Shown here piece by piece: positions 42,911 through 54,700 of a stretch of DNA of 64,000 nt. Positions within the stretch are counted from its first letter, which is position 1, and each line of letters begins with the position of its first letter. This DNA is from Mantamonas sphyraenae. Lineage: Eukaryota > CRuMs > Mantamonadidae. Location of the stretch: assembly GCA_026936335.1 (NCBI GenBank), contig JAPMXV010000054.1, forward strand, positions 368,962-432,961, written 5' to 3'. The notes below the pieces were generated by a model, which was not told the DNA's origin, did not search any database, and saw only the letters and a list, made by a program, of their open reading frames with translations. Both the position numbers and the translations under genes were made by a program.

Positions 42911-44168
42911 CTATTCTGCCTTGGCACCCTTCTTCTCGGCTTCCTTGGCGTACTCCTTGCGCGCGAGGTGCTTCTGGTAGTTGACGTCGGTGCCGTTGAG
43001 GCGGTCCATGTGCATAAAGATGCTGGCGTAGTTGGAGCCGTAGAATTGGTGGTGATAGTCATGGTGCTGGGCGCCGGCGTAGAGGGGGATCCACTTGCTC
43101 GGAGACCAGGGGAATTCGTAGCCACTGTGGGCCTCTGTGACCTGAGTCAGGCGCAGAAAGAGGAACACATAAAAGGTAAAGGCATGCGGGGCCACGAGGA
43201 CGGGCCCAGCCATGGTGGCGGCGCCGAGGATAATGGTCTCTGCCGGGTGAGCGTACTCGCCGGCAATGCCCATGGGCGCAGCGTGCTCGTGATGGATGTA
43301 GTGGATGTTGTTGTAGCCCCACTCGGTGTGCAGGAACTTGTGGCCCCAGTAGAAGATGCAGTCTTCGATGAGAAAGAAGATGGCCACCTGCACGGCAACT
43401 TCCAACAGCGAGGGCAGCGGGAGCGTCATCCGCATGCCGGTCGCCTTGAAGAACGGGTAAGCAAAGTACATCATGGGCAACTGGACAAACACGTGGTCGG
43501 CCAGCACTCCAAGCACACACTTGGTCAGCTTGCGCCAGTCGTTCTCCTTGTCCTGTTGGGGCACGGACCGGGAGAGTGGGAAGGATGCACGTGCGTGTGT
43601 GAGTGTCCACTTGGTGGGTGCTTGTTGTCCATGCACATGGAGCGTGTATGGGGGCAACGGGAGGCGGAAAGGCGCCGAGCGACGTCGCCGACGGCAGCGG
43701 CCACGCTTCCGCCCCACTGTACAGCGGGGCAGAAGGCTCAGCCAAAGTTGACGTCGTGTGCATGGGAGCACAACACGACATAGCAGCAGTAGCCAGGCGG
43801 GGGAACGGAAGCATGCAAGGTGAAGGAGCAGCGGAGGCAGTGGGAAGGAGGTGGGGCGTGGCGTTGGCACTCTCTCATGCACTCTCTGGAGGTTTCGGCG
43901 GGAGAGAAGCATGGGGGAGCGACGGGGTGTTCGAGGCGGGACAGGCTGACGCATAGGGCAAAAGAAGCACACAGACCAAGGCACGCACCTGTTGGATCTT
44001 CCATCTCTGCATAAAGGGCAGGTAGTCGCAGATGAAGTAGGGGATGTAGCTGCCAAAGTAGACGAGCTCGTGGAGCCAAAAGGTACCCCAGACGAGCAGG
44101 GAGCGCTCGCCGTAGGTGTCGAGGAGGTACTGCCAATAGTAGGTGGCTGTCTGCATAGGGTCGATCAT
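42911..44168 (-). CDS. MSMO1: C4-sterol methyl oxidase (ERG25/MSMO1-like)
   Basis: Two exons: 43989-44168 and 42911-43552, giving 273 residues, with a 436-bp intron. The junction joins MQRWKIQQ to DKENDWRK, as in the family. Di-iron histidine motifs are present in order: HKFLH, HYIHHEHAAP and HHDYHHQF. Hydrophobic helices near 20-50 and 100-145 fit an ER membrane protein. This enzyme oxidises the C4 methyl groups of sterol precursors, so the organism probably makes its own sterols. The start codon lies only 39 bp from the divergent phosphate transporter start. Confidence 0.94.
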
Positions 44169-44207
44169 CACGGGCGGTTGATGTTGCGCGAATGGGCGCA
44201 AGGTGAA

Positions 44208-45743
44208 ATGTCGGTCGTCCACGCGAAGGCGCCTGCCTCGGGCAAAGACGCGCCGTTTGGGCGCTTCCTGTGGGAGTCCATGAAGGGGGGCATCGGCATG
44301 TTTAGCGAGTCCTACTTTCTGTTTGCCATCGGCAACATCAAGGAGATGTTCCGCATTGCGTACCCAACGTGCTGGGGCGATGCGCCTACTGAATGCAACC
44401 CGGAAATGGTCAAGATGATCACTGCGATGGAGATTGTGGGCGTGATTCTGGGCATGACAATCTTGGGCCCACTGTCGGACCTGGCCCAGCGTCGCGGAGG
44501 ATCGCGTGCAAGCGTGGCGCTGCTGATTGGCTGCATCATGTGTTTGGCTGGCGTGTTGATTACGCTTCCGTTGGCGCCTGGCGACGTGGTGACCACGTTT
44601 ACCATCTTTACTGCCTGTGTGGCGTTGTTTGGCTTTGGTGTGGGAGGAGAGTATCCGTCGGCAGCGTCGTCTGCTGCGGAGCGAGTCAAGGGGAGCACGG
44701 GCCCTCAGCGCGGCGGCGCGGTTGCGTTTACTTTCCTGATGCAGGGGTTGGGCAGCTTTGTGAACACGGCGGTGATCATTGTGGTGCTGCTTGCCACAGG
44801 GCAGTGGGACACGTACGATCCGCTGGAACTGCGTTCTGTGTGGCGATACCAATACGCGGTGGGCTGCCTTTTCCTCGTGCTGATGGTGATCTACCGGTAC
44901 CAGCAGCACCGTGGCAGTGGAGACGAGGCACACGCAGGCGACTACGCGTCGCTGGAGGATGAGAGCATCAAGGACAGTAGCGAGGACAATGAGAACCGAA
45001 GCAGCACGTTCCGCACGTACCTGCGTCTGTACGGCCACAAACTTGTGGGCACAGGCATTGGATGGATGGTTTGGGACGTGACGTTCTATGGCAACAAACT
45101 GTTCCAGGGCAGTATCATCGAGGCCATCGCAGGGACGCGTGCCCTGAACGTCGTGCTGCCGTACACACTGCTGAACACGTTTGTGGCCCTGCTCGGGTAC
45201 ATTGGCGCGGGCTTTGTGTTGCGCTGGGGCTGGATGGGTCGTCGAAACCTGCAGATGCTGGGATTTGCTGCGTCGGGCGTCCTGTTTCTGGTGAGCGCGG
45301 TGGGCTACGAGTTTTTCACGGGCTCCAAGGAGGGTGCGGTCATGTTTCTGATCATCTACCTGCTGTCGTCGTTCTTTGGACAGTTTGGGCCGAACGTGAC
45401 GACATGGTTGCTGGCTGTGGAGTGCTACCCCGAGGAGTTTCGTGCGCAAAGCCACGGCCTGAGCGGCTCGGGCGGGATGACAGGAGCACTGATCTCTGGC
45501 CTGACGTTTCCGTACATGGACACGGTGGGGCGCTTTTCGTTGTGTGCAGCCTGCAGCGTCGTTGGCATGGTGCTGACGTACGTGTGTGTGCCTGAAGTGG
45601 GTTCGCACGACCTGGCCGAGGTGGACGCCCTGTGGGAGCGCGAGAAGCATTTGGACCGCTGGGTGAGCAGCCCGTGGAACACAAAGTGGCAAGAGTGGCG
45701 TGGGATCGAGAGCGAGCGCGTGCGCGTGCACAGCCGGGATTGA
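44208..45743 (+). CDS. Phosphate:H+ symporter (PHO84/PHT1-type MFS transporter)
   Basis: Single exon of 511 residues. I chose ATG 44208 (MSVVHAKAPASGK) over an in-frame ATG at 44181 because the latter has a poor context and would leave 12 bp to the divergent start codon. About 12 membrane helices are visible. The family signature FGFGVGGEYPSAASSAAE corresponds to the GIGGDYPLSA region of PHT1. The second half has WMVWDVTFYGNKLFQGSII and GPNVTTWLLAVECYPEEFRA, both typical. A hydrophilic central loop (DDYASLEDES region) separates the two six-helix halves. It should import inorganic phosphate with protons; a related organic-anion substrate cannot be excluded. Confidence 0.86.
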   Translation: MSVVHAKAPASGKDAPFGRFLWESMKGGIGMFSESYFLFAIGNIKEMFRIAYPTCWGDAPTECNPEMVKMITAMEIVGVILGMTILGPLSDLAQRRGGSRASVALLIGCIMCLAGVLITLPLAPGDVVTTFTIFTACVALFGFGVGGEYPSAASSAAERVKGSTGPQRGGAVAFTFLMQGLGSFVNTAVIIVVLLATGQWDTYDPLELRSVWRYQYAVGCLFLVLMVIYRYQQHRGSGDEAHAGDYASLEDESIKDSSEDNENRSSTFRTYLRLYGHKLVGTGIGWMVWDVTFYGNKLFQGSIIEAIAGTRALNVVLPYTLLNTFVALLGYIGAGFVLRWGWMGRRNLQMLGFAASGVLFLVSAVGYEFFTGSKEGAVMFLIIYLLSSFFGQFGPNVTTWLLAVECYPEEFRAQSHGLSGSGGMTGALISGLTFPYMDTVGRFSLCAACSVVGMVLTYVCVPEVGSHDLAEVDALWEREKHLDRWVSSPWNTKWQEWRGIESERVRVHSRD

Positions 45744-45877
45744 TGGGTGGGGTTGTTTGGACTCTCCGCAAATGGAATGGATGTTGTGTGAGGTCCAGCT
45801 ATGCTTACTAAGGTTGTTTGGATGGGGGTTGTTGTTTGGGTTGAGGACGATGCGGCATCGGGAGCAAGGGACGAAGG

Positions 45878-47929
45878 ATGTCGCGCAAGGCTAGGAAGCG
45901 GATCTTTTCGCAGCTGTTGGCCATCGGAATTGACCACGAGGGCTCGGGAGAGGTGACGGTGTTGGCAGAGTACGGTGGGACGGGCAAGTCGGCCGGGTTG
46001 TCGTCCATGGCGCTACGTGGGAGCGCGCCAGCGTTTGCGTTTCCCGAGGTGGATCCAAAGGCGCCTGAGGTGGAGCAGCTGGTGGATTCGCAACGGATGT
46101 TTCAGTTTGTGTTGACGGACGACGCAGGAAGGCGGCAGAGTGGGTACTGCAAGCGGTTCGGGCAGGGGGGAGACGTGGTGTGCCTGTGCTGGGTGAGCCG
46201 CGAAAAGTTCCAGAGCTTGTTTGCCGAGGCGTTTGAGGCGGTGGGGCGGGTGCTAGAGAGCGAAGCGAGTTTGGATGGGGCCGAGGATGGAGGGGCGGTG
46301 TGGCACGTGTCGAGTGTGAGCCGAGCGCAGCGTGCTGTGATAGACGGGAGCTTTGCGTTTGCAGGGGGCCTTTGGGCAAAGCCCGTGCCGTTTCCAGGGG
46401 AGGGGTTTGTGGTGATGGGCGAACGGCTGTCGCGACCTGACGACGACAATGTGCCACAGGCAGGTCTGGACTACGGAGCTGTGTTTGGATGCCTGAAGGA
46501 AGACACAGTCGTGCGCATGTTGGCGGCGGTGCTGCTGGAGCGTCGGATCATCCTCGTGTCGGAGCACCTGGACCGGTTGTCGAGTGTGGCTCATGCGCTG
46601 ACGGCCATGTGCTATCCGTTCTCGTGGCAGCATATCTTTATCCCGGTTCTGCCACGTGCGCTGCTTGACTACTGTTCTGCGCCAATGCCGTTTATGCTCG
46701 GGGTGCACGCAGGAAACATGGCGGCGCTGCAGAAGCAGCCGTTGGAGGAGGCATATGTGTTGGACATCGACGCAGACGCAGTGCACACGGACCTGGACGA
46801 CGTGGCGTTGTTGCCCAGCGGGGCGGCGAGCACGCTGCGGGGCCGCTTCAAAAAGGTGCGCAGTGCGCAGCGGCGAGGCGAGGAGGTGGCTGGAGCCGTG
46901 AGCGAAGCATGTATGGGCTTCTTTGCGAGCATCTTTGGGGAGTATCAGGAGCACATGCGCGCAGGGGAGCTGGACACGGCCGGGCTTGTGGACGCCGCGA
47001 CGGGCACGACACATGTGTTTTTGAAGGCGTTTACAGAGAGTCAGATGTACGAAGTGTGGGCGCGAGAGCGCGAGTCGATGCGGCAGCGCGTGCTGCGGGG
47101 TCCGTTTGAACAATACTTGGCTTCGCTGGCCGAGGGAGGACGGGGCGAACGTGTGATCCAAGCGCTGGGTAGGCTAAAGAGCGAGGTCGGGGTCATTGGC
47201 GGCGTGGTGGGAGAATGGCGTGGGCGGCTGAAGTGGAAGGGGGTGGCTGGTGCGGTGGAGGTGGAGCGAGGTGGAGAGGGTGGGGCTGAAGGGGTTGGCG
47301 AACGAGTGGAACTGCCAGACTTCCTGGAGCTGCACAGCCGGTTTTCGCCGCACGATGGGGCTGTGCTGACGGAAGCGAGGGCACGAGATGACGCGGGAGG
47401 AGGTTTGGTATGGGAGGAAGAAGAAGCGAGTGAGGCCGTGGTGGAGGCAGAAAAGGAAGTGAGTGCAGCAGAGGAGGAAGAGGAGGCGACACTGATCGAT
47501 TTGAGCGACGCAGGAGTGGGCACGGAGACGGTGACACACTTTGGACAGGCGGGACAGGCAGCACATCTGGACGGAGCGTTTTGGGGTGCGGGAGGAAGTG
47601 GGAAGCGGCAGAGCCAGGACGTGCAACCGCTGAGCAGTTTGTTTGATGGAGGACAGGGTCAGGTGGAGACTCTGGTGAGTGCAGACGACGACGTATGGTC
47701 GCTACTGGGCCAATTGGATAGCCAGGGAAGCCAAGGAAGTGGGGCGGGGTGGAACACAGGGAACATGGGCGGCGGAAATGCGGGCTCGGCGGCGATGCTG
47801 GATGCGTTTGGAATCGGGAGCGGGACGGAGCCAAGGAACAATGGGCAGGCGGGCACACGCACCAAGAAGGGACAAGGGACAGCACAGGATGACCCGTTTG
47901 CGGATCTGTTGAGCGGTTTTGGGAGGTGA
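45878..47929 (+). CDS. DENN domain Rab GEF (connecdenn/DENND1-like)
   Basis: Single exon of 683 residues. The uDENN part is seen near 60-130 (QRMFQFVLTDDAGRRQSGYCKRF), the cDENN core near 180-290 (LDYGAVFGCLKEDTVVRML, LLERRIILVSEHLDRLSSV, PFSWQHIFIPVLPRALLDY, APMPFMLGVH), and dDENN near 310-420. The C-terminal 180 residues are probably disordered, with acidic/hydrophobic peptides (WSLLGQLDS) and DDPFADLLSGFGR at the end; DPF and the leucine-acid patches resemble clathrin and AP-2 binding motifs in animal connecdenns. DENN proteins are GDP exchange factors for Rabs such as Rab35. Importin-4 starts 40 bp downstream. Confidence 0.9.
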   Translation: MSRKARKRIFSQLLAIGIDHEGSGEVTVLAEYGGTGKSAGLSSMALRGSAPAFAFPEVDPKAPEVEQLVDSQRMFQFVLTDDAGRRQSGYCKRFGQGGDVVCLCWVSREKFQSLFAEAFEAVGRVLESEASLDGAEDGGAVWHVSSVSRAQRAVIDGSFAFAGGLWAKPVPFPGEGFVVMGERLSRPDDDNVPQAGLDYGAVFGCLKEDTVVRMLAAVLLERRIILVSEHLDRLSSVAHALTAMCYPFSWQHIFIPVLPRALLDYCSAPMPFMLGVHAGNMAALQKQPLEEAYVLDIDADAVHTDLDDVALLPSGAASTLRGRFKKVRSAQRRGEEVAGAVSEACMGFFASIFGEYQEHMRAGELDTAGLVDAATGTTHVFLKAFTESQMYEVWARERESMRQRVLRGPFEQYLASLAEGGRGERVIQALGRLKSEVGVIGGVVGEWRGRLKWKGVAGAVEVERGGEGGAEGVGERVELPDFLELHSRFSPHDGAVLTEARARDDAGGGLVWEEEEASEAVVEAEKEVSAAEEEEEATLIDLSDAGVGTETVTHFGQAGQAAHLDGAFWGAGGSGKRQSQDVQPLSSLFDGGQGQVETLVSADDDVWSLLGQLDSQGSQGSGAGWNTGNMGGGNAGSAAMLDAFGIGSGTEPRNNGQAGTRTKKGQGTAQDDPFADLLSGFGR

Positions 47930-47969
47930 GAGCGTGTGTGGAACCATTGCAAAACGAGTGGAATCCACG

Positions 47970-50900
47970 ATGTCGCAGGGTGATGATGTAGAGGCAGTCT
48001 TGGAGATGCTTGAGCTGATGGCGATGCAAAACACATCGGACGTCATGCGAGGCACGGAGTACATGCGGGAAGCACTGGCAGACCCCGAGGTGATGGTGGA
48101 ACTGATGGAGATCGCGCAGGCAGTGGAGGAGGTGCCTGGACACCTGCGGCAACTGGCACTGGTGTTGTTCCGCAAAAAGGTGACAGGCCACTGGATGCGC
48201 TTCTCTTTGGAGCAGCAGCGTGGGTTCAAGGACACGCTGCTGGGCATTCTGACGTCGGAGGACGAGCAGTAGGTTGGAGGCGTGTTTTTGGCGCCAATTT
48301 CGCGCGCTGACACTTTGGGGCGGGCAGGCCGGACGTAATGCGAGCGGCATCGGAAGTAGCTGCGCTGATTGGCAAGCACGAACTGCCGGAAGATCAATGG
48401 GATGAACTGATGGACACACTGTTTGATCTGTGCGAAGCAACGTCTGCGCGGCAGCGGCAGAACGGGCTGCATGTGTTTGTGGTGCTGCTGGACTCGATTC
48501 CGCTGTTTATGCAGCAGCACTTTGATGCAATGACCTCACTGGTGGCGAGCCTGTTGGCGGACGAGGCAGCGCGTGTGCGCAAAGAGGCAGTGGAGTAAGT
48601 GGGAAGGGCAAAGAAGGAGCGAGGGAATGTGCATGTTGTTTGCTGACACGATGGAGCGGACTACGCACAGAGCGACGTCGAAGCTGATCTTCATTGCAAG
48701 CCGCGAGTCGGAATTGGCGCGTGGATTCCAGGATACGTTGCTGGAGCCTCTGATCAACCTGATTACGGCGGAGATCAACGAGAGCGAGGACGACGAGATT
48801 GCGCTGGCCGGGCTGCGCCTGCTGAGCGAGTTTGCGCCGGGATCGGGACGCAAGGTGATTGAGGGAGAGGAGCATGCGCTGGTGGACTATGTGCTGGAAA
48901 TTGGAACGGAGCCTGAGCTGGAACCAGCGATCCGGCAGACGGCTTTGTCGTTTGTGATCAACCTGTGCATCTTTGCGCCGACACTGATCTACAAGTACGA
49001 CTACGCAGACGCAGCGCTGGACGTGGCGCTGTCGATGGCGTCGGAGGCGGAGGACGAAGACTCTGTGGAGCTGTGTAACTTTAAGTTTGGGTGCCAGATG
49101 TGTGATCACCTGGCGACCAATCTGCCGCCGGGGTACACGTTTGACCGGATCATGGCGTATGTGCGGGACAACTCGGAAGAGCAGGAGGAGGATGCACGCA
49201 ACAGTGCCATTGCGGTGCTGGGTGTGGTGACGGAGCCGTTTGCAGACGACATGCGTTTGGACCTTGCGCCGTACGTGGAGTGCGTGGAGGGGATCCTCGG
49301 CAAGGAGCCGTCGGGAAGGCTTGTGTCGAACATGTGCATGACGCTGGCAGAGATGGCAGAACACACGCGGCCGGAGATTGGGGCGTACCACGATCGGGTG
49401 GTGCCTCTCCTGATGGATGTGATCGACCGGACGGACAAGGACGACATTGTGTCGCTTGCGCTGCACGCAATGGAACACTTCATGGAGGTGATTGGAAGCG
49501 AGGCGCAGGTGTACATGGACGATGTGGTGCCACTGTGCCTGGACCTTGTGTCGAACGAGAATTCGTCGGCGGAGCTTGCGCAGGTGGCGCTTTCGGCTCT
49601 GGCCGAATTTGCAGCGGCGACAAACAGCCACTTTACAAAGTACGCAGAGGAGGTGATGGGCGTGTGTGTGGACCTGATGGGCCAGGTCGACGACGACCTG
49701 CTGACGTTGCGTGCAATGGCAACGGAGACGGCCGGACTGGTGCTGCTTGCGGTGGGGCCGGAGTTTGCAGAGGAGTACATTGATGAGGTGGTTGATCTGG
49801 GAGTGCGTGGGTTCAAGCTGCAGTACTACCAGCTGCGGGAGCTGACGTTTTCGATGTTCAACAACCTGGCGGAGCTGATGGAAGAGGAGTTTGAGCAACA
49901 CATGAGCACGACGATCACGCTGGCGGTGGCGTCGATGATGTCTGCGGACGGGTACACGGAGCAGGGAGACGACGCGGCGGGGGGCATCTCTGACGACGAG
50001 GGCACGGACATGCGTCTGCCGCGATTTATTGCGGCGGAAAAGGCGGCGGCGGTGTACCACTTGGGCAAGCTGGCAGCGTGCACGCGGGAGGCGTTTGATC
50101 CGTGGTTTACAAAGAGCGTGGACGCAGTGGAGGCGCTGAGCAGCCACCACAGCGAGGAGGTGCGGATGACGCTGGTGCGTGTGATGCAGCAGTTTGTGGA
50201 GTGGCAGCTGGGGATGGAGCCGACGGAGATGCCGGACACGCTGGGGCGAGCGATGGAGATCTGGGTCGGGTATCTGGTGGACGACGAGGACAAGGAGGTG
50301 ACGGCGCGGTGCGCAGAGTGCTTGACGTGGGCGCTTGGAGAGTTTGGGGGAGAGGCACTGGCTTCGGAGAAGCAATTGGACGAACTTGTGTCTGGCATTG
50401 AGCTTGTGCTGAAGCGGGAACACTCGTGCTACGACGGAGACGACTATGACGAGGAGGAGCCGCAGCACGACATGGTTGTGATTGACGTGACGGTAGACAT
50501 GATTGCGGTGCTGATGCGTGCGGTGGGGGAGGAAGGAGTGGAGGCGCTGCAGGACACGCTTCTGGACCCGCTGCTGGTGTACCTGGAGCCGCACCACGAC
50601 GAGCGGGACAAGTACATGGCGATTGCGGCAATCTCGGACATCACGACGGAGCTGGGAGCAGCGATGCCGAGTTTGGAACGGCTGTTTGGCCTTGTACTGG
50701 AGGAGCTGAAGGAGACGGAATCGAGCAAGATCCGGCACAATGCAGCGTACACAGTGGGCGTGCTTGCAGAGGCGCTGGGCCCGCAGCAGCCAGAGTGTCT
50801 GGCAGAGGCGCTGGAGGCACTGGTGCCCGTGTACGAAGACCCGACGCCAGGAGTGCAGGACAATGTGTGCGGGGCGATTGCGAGGTTGATCACGACGGGG

Positions 50901-51275
50901 CTGGAGGAACTGTCTGTGGAGCGTGCCGTGGAGGGATTGTTGATGGGCATGCCGCTGAAGGAGGACTTTGAAGAGCAGGAGAGTGCGTTCCGGGCAGTGT
51001 TTACGCTGTTCCGTGAGGCAGACTTTGGGGATCTGGTGCCGTATGTGCCTGCTTTCTTTGAGGTGTTTGGGCGCGTGCTGGGCGGGGTGGACGGGGCAAC
51101 GGACGAGGGAATCAGCGACGACGTGAAGCTGGAGATGTGCGCGCTTGTGATTGCGCTTCTGGAGAGCGAAGAGGTCGGGGATGCGGTGCAGGGGATTGTG
51201 GATGGATTGGATGCGGATGTGAAGAGTGGGTTGATGGACGCCGTGGAGTGGGTGAAAGAAAATGGAACGGATTGA
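47970..51275 (+). CDS. IPO4: Importin-4/Kap123-like karyopherin beta
   Basis: Three exons: 47970-48268, 48328-48594 and 48671-51275, giving 1056 residues. Both introns are short (59 and 76 bp), and their donors overlap apparent stop codons (TAG, TAA). An importin-beta N-terminal-like region (HLRQLALVLFRKKVTGHW) is followed by HEAT repeats throughout (LAGLRLLSEFAP, MCMTLAEMAEHTRPEIG, ALHAMEHFMEVIGSEAQVY, LQYYQLRELTFSMFNNLAEL). An acidic loop (GISDDEGTDMRLP) occurs mid-protein, as in importin-4/5. It carries histones and ribosomal proteins into the nucleus in other eukaryotes. Importin-5 is the alternative assignment. Confidence 0.88.
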
Positions 51276-51357
51276 GGCGGTGGTCGCAGAAGCGTGCGTT
51301 GGTTGCGTGTTGGGTGGCGTATGTAGCGTAGAATCGGCCGAGTGGAGTGTAGTTGTC

Positions 51358-51459
51358 GCTCGACTAGCTCAGTAGGTAGCGAGATTGTTCTTCGGAGCAA
51401 CCACCAATAGCGCAGGTCTCATAATCCTGAGGTCGTGAGTTCGAGCCTCACGTCGAGCA
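51358..51459 (+). tRNA. Elongator tRNA-Met(CAT) with an insertion near the D arm, copy 1
   Basis: The acceptor stem pairs GCTCGAC with GTCGAGC, and the discriminator is A. The 3' half is a clear elongator tRNA-Met: anticodon arm CAGGT-CTCATAA-TCCTG with the T31/T39 mismatch usual for this tRNA, and T arm GTGAG-TTCGAGC-CTCAC. Total length is 102 nt, about 29 more than expected. The surplus lies between the D loop (AGTAGGTA) and the anticodon stem, not at position 37/38. Inside it, TTGTTC-TTCG-GAGCAA forms a perfect six-pair hairpin with a UUCG loop. Eleven T residues (51466-51476) follow as a terminator. It could be a non-canonical intron, an enlarged arm, or a pseudogene. Confidence 0.8.
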
Positions 51460-51465
51460 ACACTC

Positions 51466-51476
51466 TTTTTTTTTTT
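51466..51476 (+). terminator. RNA polymerase III terminator of tRNA-Met copy 1
   Basis: A run of eleven T residues starts 6 bases after the tRNA 3' end. It is followed directly by a G-rich tract. Confidence 0.8.
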
Positions 51477-51600
51477 GGGGGGGGGGGAATGGGATGGGGG
51501 TGGGGTGGAGGGGATGGGGGTGGGGTGGAGGGGGGGAGTGTGGGATGGGAGGGTGGGAGGGGGTGGGAGGGTGGGAGGGTGTCGTTGCTAGGGAGGAATG
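51477..51600 (+). repeat. G-rich low-complexity tract
   Basis: A run of about twelve G residues and then repeated GGGGTGGGGTGGAGGGG and GGGAGGGTGG units. Many runs of four or more G lie close together, so G-quadruplex formation on the plus strand is possible. It lies between tRNA-Met copy 1 and the receptor-like gene. Confidence 0.75.
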
Positions 51601-51731
51601 CGAAACGGGCGCCACAGGAAAGTCCGATTCAACGTCGAGTCGTGAGGTGGAATTGTCTTTGCCCGGAGGGTCCTCAGACACACAGGTATACTGCATACTG
51701 GTCTCTCATCACTTTGCTTTTGCTTCGGGTC

Positions 51732-54700
51732 ATGTCTCATCGAGGGGGCTTGTGTGGGAAACGGGGGAGGAGCCGGGGAAAGTGGGTCTGGGTGCTGTGC
51801 GTGCTGGTCGTGGCATTGCTTTCGACAGTGGAGAAGGTGCAGGGCGACTACACGCAACAGTGGCGCGACAAGACAAACATGGCGGCGTGCGGGTTTGCAA
51901 GAGATGAGGAGCTGAACTTTTACGTGGGTGGCTCGCTGCTGAAGGGCGGGGTAGCGCTGCCGGAAGTGTGCACCACGGGGCCACAGTCGAATTTCTTCGG
52001 CGAGGCTACTCTGACGAAGGTGGCACACAACGGGTCGGTGCTGTGGACGACAAAGCCGGCGCCGGGGAGCGGTGCGGAAAATGGGATCCACGCAAGCGAG
52101 GGGACGCCGCGCTCGGTGATCCAGAAAGTGGCGTTTGTGGAGGGCATGCTGTGGCTTAACTACGTGTTTGGCATGCAAGACAGTAACCAGGTGTGGCACG
52201 GGCAAAGCACGCTGCTGCGTGTGTCTTTGGAGGACGGGGCGGTGCTGGCCGCGGTCAACACAACCGCGTACATACAAGACATGCAGACGGTGGAGGGGAG
52301 GTGGTTGTACGCGGTGGGGCAGTTGTGGTCGCCACAGCAGTTTGCGGTCCTCATCATCGATCCGCGTGATCCGGAGAACATGCGCACAATGCCGACCACC
52401 GTCGGCCTGTCCTCGGCCACCTTTACGTTTGACAATCGCACGGGCCAAATGCTGGTGTCGGGGCACAACAACGACATGTACATGCTGCACATCAACGAAA
52501 CCGCGTGCTCGCTGCAGTGGGAGGCGTTCCTGAGCACCGTTGTGGATCACCAGATCGTCAACGGGCTGACGGCCAATGTGGCATGGTCTCTGCAGACCAG
52601 AGACACGCCGTGTCAGAACAACCAGGGAGGGACGACGCCGTGCAGCCAGCTGCGCCGATGGGACAGGAACACGGGACAAGAGATCACGCAACCCACGCTG
52701 ACGGTGTTGGGCACACCCTCGGCCCTCACAAACCACTACGAGGATCCAGACAACCAAATGTGGGTGCTCACGTCCAGCGGTGGGCTGATTTGGAACCGGC
52801 TGGCCGAAAACACAACTGTGATCGACACCAAGCAGCTTTCGCAACACGTGCAGAGCACCATCCACTTTCAGGGTCACCAGATGACGGCGTATGCAGACAC
52901 ACAGACCATCATGACCGTGAGCGACACGGAGTACGACGTGGCGACCAAGTGGGTGACGAACTCGTTGTGGCTGGGCACCTTGTCCGAGTTTTCCGAGGTG
53001 CTGCATTGTCCAGCTGGTACCGAGCGGGGATGTGTCGCATGCCCTCCCACTCTGTCGTCGTCGTCTCTGGCATGCTCCTTGTGCGCCCCAGGTTGGTTCT
53101 CAAACACGACTGACATGGAGTTTTGCCAGCCGTGTCCGGCCGACTCGCCTTCGTTGCTTCCGGGCTCGACGACGTGTGTGCCTGTGCTCACGCGCATCGC
53201 ACCCACGCTGGGGCCATCTTCGGGAGACACGCTCGTGGACATGTGGGGCCACAACATGCAGCCTGGCGTGCCTGTGCCCTTTCTGCATCCAAGCAACTCG
53301 AGCGGCCATGCCGACGACCGAAGCATGCACACGTGCACAGTGTTCAACCCGACGCACATGAGATGCTTCACGCCTGCTCTGACCACTCCACAAGACAGCG
53401 TACGTCAGGCAGGTATCCAGTTTGCGACCGCTCTGCGCCAGGGAACGTATATTCCGTCGTTTGTCTTTTTCCACCCGACCCTGACGTTTATGGACCAGTT
53501 GGCGGGGCCGTACACGGGCGACACGACTATACGCGTCGTCTTTGAGGCAGGATCTGTGCCCACGGGGCTGCCGGAGCAGCCGCAGGCCGAATGCCGTTTC
53601 TCCCCATTGCACGGCACGGAGGGAGAGGCACGAGAGGTCAACGCAACCGTGCTGGACGCGACAAACGTGGTGTGCAAAACACCCGCCCTGCCCGGTGCGG
53701 GCATGTACGACGTCTCGGTGTCGTTCAATGGCGAGCAGTACACCACTGTGAACAACACGCGCCTGCAGGTGTACAACACCACGTTGATGGAGATTTGGCC
53801 GCCCTTGGGCCCGCGAACGGGTGGCACAGAGGTGGTTGTACTTGGACAGGGCGTGGAGGCTACTCCGTACACGCCTGTGGTGTTGTTCACGCCGGATGTG
53901 GCAAACTCGGTTGCGGTCCAGGTGCGAGGCACGGTGGCAAACGGGTCTTTCCACGCGACCACGCCGTCGCTTACAAACACACCTCCGATTGCGCCGGGCA
54001 TGTTGATGGAGGTGACGGTGCAGGTGATGCCGAATGCGGTGCAGAATCTGCCCGACGCGGTACAGTTTCGGATGTACGAGGATCACGGGCTGGGCAGTGT
54101 GCAGCCGCAGAGTGTGCCGTCTGCGCTGCCGTGGGTGTCCATCACGCTGGTGCCGCGTACGACGTCGAGCTTTGCAAACACAGGATCGTTTGTACGGGTG
54201 CGCCTGCGAAGCGACGACGGTGTGGTCGATGTCACGCAGGCTGCGAGCTGGCACAGCCCGTCAAACATCACCACTGAGGTGGACATGGTGGCTTGGAGGG
54301 CGAGCACGCAAATGCACGTCTCTGTGGCCCTCAACGGGGTTCAGTTCAGCCCCGAGGTGAGCGTGTTTGTCTTTGCATGCAATGCGTCGCGCCGTGCATG
54401 GTCACCCACGGCCGGCGGCGCCACATTGCACATCCACGCGACGGGCATTAACGGGCAGCAGGTCACTCGGTGCCGCGTGGGCTCGATTGTGTCGAATGCA
54501 CAGGTGGACGGCAGCGACCTGACCTGCACGACGCCTCCACTGCCCGTTGGTGTGTATCCGTTGGCCGTTAGCGTGGGTGACTCTCCGTACGGCCCATGTG
54601 CTGGATCACATGTGCATGCGTACACAGAGCCTGTTGTGGAGGGCGTCCAACCGCAGAGTGTACCTCGCGGAGCCTCGACGGTGATTACTGTGGTGGGCAC

